From contig JAMQCK010000565.1 of NCBI GenBank assembly GCA_024196135.1, positions 1-19,918 of the forward strand: a stretch of DNA of 19,918 nt. Reading direction: 5' to 3'. Source of the stretch: Pleurotus ostreatus/Saccharomyces cerevisiae fusant. Its lineage: Eukaryota; Opisthokonta. The translations under genes and the position numbers were made by a program. Under the pieces are notes generated by a model. The model was given only the letters and a program-made list of their open reading frames with translations, made no database searches and was not told where the DNA came from. Shown here one piece after another: positions 16,990-19,918 of the stretch (its first letter is position 1; each line of letters begins with the position of its first letter).

Positions 16990-19844
16990 TCATTCCTCGA
17001 GCCACTTCTCGCAGCGCTTGACATACTTGTCGAGCAGCTGCGCGAGGTCGCGGATGACGAAGGTCAGGATGACCGTAGCGAAGAACTCGGAGCACCGCTT
17101 GAGTTTCGCCTCTATGCTTGCGCGCATGTCGATGGGGAAGGCCGCGTATGCAGGCGCAACCGGGTGCGCCTTGACCGCCTTTGTGTGCTCGTCCAGGAGC
17201 TGCACGTGCAAGAACAACTTCCGCAAGCCCTGCACATAGGCTGCCGGGGAGTCTAGACTAAGCGGAAGTTAGCATCGCCATGGTATGTGTAAAATGAAAG
17301 ACAGCGCACGTCTTCCCGTTGTTCGTCAGCTTGTCAAAGCTGCGCGTCATCCTATCGCTCCACGTCGACTTCTTCACCACGAAGCCCTCCCCCACACTGA
17401 GCTTCTTCCCAAAGCTCGCAACCACCCCATCACACACTGCCGAGAACTCCTCCAGCTTCCCCTGCCATGCATCTGCCTCCTTCCGGGTGATGCTCCCAAT
17501 CCCCATCGCGAGCCCGCTGCTCACGTTCCCAGCGCCAAAGTACTCTGAGCTCTGTAGCGCCAGATCCTCTAGCGCGGAGCACAGAATCGCGACCACGCGC
17601 ACCTTCTCGGACGTGTTGTTCAGCTTCGCGCCGCCCTGGGACCATACCTCCTGCGGGACGTGCAGCCGCCGCGTAACGTAGCCACCCGTTGCGGACTCCA
17701 TCGTCGCCCGAAGGAGGTTCATCATGTGGTACGGCTTCAGCAGCGCGTCGCTTGGTGCGGCGGGTGGCAAGGGCGAGACGGGCGTCATTGGCGACGAGGC
17801 CGCCAATGCAGGAGGTATCATGTCCGTCTGGACGGTGAGGCTGTATGGATTGAGCTTCTGGGGTATGGACACCTTGCGCGGGGCCGCTCCGTTCAAGGGC
17901 AAAGGCGGCGGCATCTCTCCAGGAGGCGACTGAATTTGCCCATTTACGATCGACGGTCGGCGACCAGGCTGCGAAGACGACCGGCTGCGCGACGTAGGAC
18001 CACCACCCGTTGCCGACGAAGATGACGAGCTCGAGGTCAACGAGATCGCCGACGCCTTCGGTAATGACGTCGACGCAAGCGACACGCTCGACTCAGTCGG
18101 TGAGGAAGTGTCGGAACTCGCAGGAGCTGACATTTTCGACCGACGCTGGTAAATGGTGCCCTGATTGGTCGTCTGGTTGATGATTGGGGGCGTCACCGTA
18201 TCCTGCCGTACTGAGGCTAGCTGGGAGGCCCCGCGCGGACGAGGGACGACAAAGGCGGTCGTACGCGGGGACGGCGGTAATGTTGTCGGCTGCGAACGCG
18301 GCGTGTTCGGCGCATCAGATGTCGGCGAGGGTATCGGCGGCAGCGGTGGCGACTCCTTGGCGAACGCACGAGGAGTCTCCGACATGCTACCACGGCCTTC
18401 ATACTCGTCCTCGCGTGGTGCACTCGCTGGGTCATAGCGCTCTTGCTCTTCCTGCAGCGATGCAAGCCTGCTTCCAGAACCAGTACGTCGATGATTGATG
18501 GAGTTTCCTCGTTGGCGACCGACAACAGTCAGGTGATGCGTCGAGGCAGGGGGTATGTTGGGCGAGTTGTCGGCAGACTGTGAGGGGGCCGGCGGAGGAG
18601 AGGTCAGTGGGGGCGGTGCCGGTGGAGGAAGGGCGGCAGAATTGGACCGCGCACGGAGGATAGACGTGCGAGTGCCGGGAAGGGTTGCAGTGGGGGTTAC
18701 GATCTGCGGAGGTGGTAGTTGTGAATCCACCTGAGATGCTGCAGCGTATGGATGATGAGACGAGGAAGAAGAGTTATCTCCCTCGTCTGACGACGCCATA
18801 AACATGGCGCTGCCTATCGCCTCGACGCCGCTGTGTCTATCGTACGACGAGCCGTCGTCATGATGATCTCTGCTGCTTGCTGCGGACTCCGACCTCGTCG
18901 AGGTGGATGCCGACGGCGACGGCGAGCGCGTTGACGCCTCAGACGTCGACGCCGCCGCGTACATGGATGCGGAATTGTACGGGATCGGCGGGATACTGTA
19001 TATGAGACTGAGGATGTTCATCCGATCGGCATACGTATCGTGCTGCGAGGCGCCGTTAGCGATCCATCAAACACATTGCAGGAACGCTCACAATCTGCTG
19101 CAAGCGCCGGATCTCCTCTTCCTGGGCAACTACGCTGCGTCGCCTCCCATTCCGCCTGCGCGGGTCGGTGCTATCCTCGCCCCGCCGGACACGTTCCATC
19201 ACCTCGCTAAGCAGAGCGACGCTGCGGCCGTATGCCATCACGGCCGCCTCGGGGTCCACATTGGAGGAGTCGAGTTCGACCGCTTCCCGGGCGAGCTCGA
19301 GCGCGCGAGTGAGGGCGCGACGCGAAGATGGCGGGCGCCGGTTTTCTTGCGGAGGCTCTAGCCGATCGGGCGAGGGAGGAGGGGGCGGCTCGTGTGGCGA
19401 GCGTGAGAGCAGGAGTGACGGCGGGGGTGGGTCGAGGAGGTCCTCAGAAGATGGCGACACGGGTGCGAACGCGCGTAATGATGATGAGGAAGCCGCAGCT
19501 TGGCGGTCGCGAGCCTCGGCGAAGCTAGCAACGGCAGCAAGGCCTGGCGAGGCGGCGGGGCGCGCGAAGGGGGCTGACTGTGAGCGACTGCCGATGCTGG
19601 GGCGGCCCTCACTGTACGGCTGGTCATCATAGCGATCGTCCACAGGAGGTCTGGGCAGCTGCACGGCGGGCGGGGGACCCGCTGGCGGAAGATTGGGAAT
19701 GGGATGGCTGGGCGGAGGGCCTGCTGGGCGAGCGTGCGCGGCGGTCGAGCGGCGGCGCTGGGCCAGGATGGAGGCGGACGGGGGAGACTGGGCGTAGATC
19801 GTCTGCGCGGCGGATGCGGATGATGGGGGCGCGGTCTGAGCCAT
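16990..19844 (-). CDS. MIT-domain protein with a conserved C-terminal domain
   Basis: Three exons in transcript order: 19844-19092, 19042-17310, 17257-16990; 917 residues. Residues 1-170 are Pro/Ala/Ser-rich and disordered. About 175-280 reads as a MIT (microtubule-interacting and transport) three-helix domain: RALELAREAVELD, AVMAYGRSVALLSEVMERV, then EEEIRRLQQI joined across intron 1 to HDTYADRMNILS. The middle 400 residues are low-complexity Ser/Pro with short Arg patches. The last 240 residues or so are ordered (LLKPYHMMNLLRATMES, RRLHVPQEVW, EEFSAVCDGVVASFGKKL, AAYVQGLRKLFLHVQLLDE) and mostly helical. MIT domains usually bind ESCRT-III tails, so an endosomal or membrane-remodelling role is inferred. 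The C-terminal domain I cannot name. The ATG has A at -3. Splicing intron 2 (17309-17258, branch GCTAAC) restores NNGKTLDSPAAYVQ. Confidence 0.88.
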
Positions 19845-19918
19845 GTTGGCGCGCGACGGTGCTCGGGCTGGGGGTTCCCTATTCGCTCAGGCGTACAAGC
19901 GAGCGCTTCGCGTCCGAG
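19845..19918 (-). promoter_or_regulatory. Start of the promoter or leader of the MIT-domain gene
   Basis: 74 bp upstream of the ATG, cut by the window edge. It is GC-rich and I see no TATA box. Confidence 0.4.

Noticed and set aside
1..19918. tRNA, rRNA, CRISPR, transposon or secondary-metabolite cluster
   Set aside because: I saw no B-box or cloverleaf, no rRNA-like stretch, no spaced direct repeats, no transposase or reverse-transcriptase motif, and no biosynthetic core enzyme.

Overview
This window looks like nuclear DNA of a filamentous basidiomycete, probably an Agaricomycete. It is GC-rich by eye. Its genes are cut by many very short GT-AG introns (mostly 46-67 nt) with CTRAY-type branch points just before the acceptor. 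The recognisable genes are fungal housekeeping families: mitochondrial MutS homologue MSH1, septin Cdc11 and INO80 subunit Ies1. I rebuilt all gene models by hand, joining exons so that phases and conserved motifs agree. No transcript data were available, and species-level identity is inference.

Layout. (1) 1-421 (+): 3' end of an F-box/LRR-like gene cut by the window edge. (2) 481-4786 (-): complete 12-exon MSH1, tail-to-tail with gene 1. (3) 5004-6675 (+): complete 10-exon septin CDC11, divergent from MSH1 across a 217-bp shared promoter. (4) 6676-8936: about 2.26 kb with no gene I can defend. It holds a purine/pyrimidine strand-skewed stretch and several short inverted repeats. (5) 8937-10022 (+): intronless F-box-like gene with a TATA box. 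(6) 10335-13615 (+): large Ser-rich protein carrying an alpha/beta-hydrolase fold split by a long insertion. (7) 14227-16202 (+): eight-exon IES1. (8) 16990-19844 (-): MIT-domain protein, three exons, convergent with IES1.

There is no operon logic and no mobile element, tRNA, rRNA or CRISPR array that I can see. The genes act in separate places: mitochondrial DNA maintenance (MSH1), septin filaments at the cell cortex (CDC11), chromatin remodelling (IES1), probable ubiquitin-ligase substrate selection (the F-box-like genes), an unassigned hydrolase, and a probable ESCRT/endosomal or membrane-associated MIT protein. The points most worth a second look are an AT-hook in the N-terminal extension of MSH1, the insertion-split hydrolase, four stop-free 3n introns placed at conserved sites, and the long empty stretch between CDC11 and the F-box gene.
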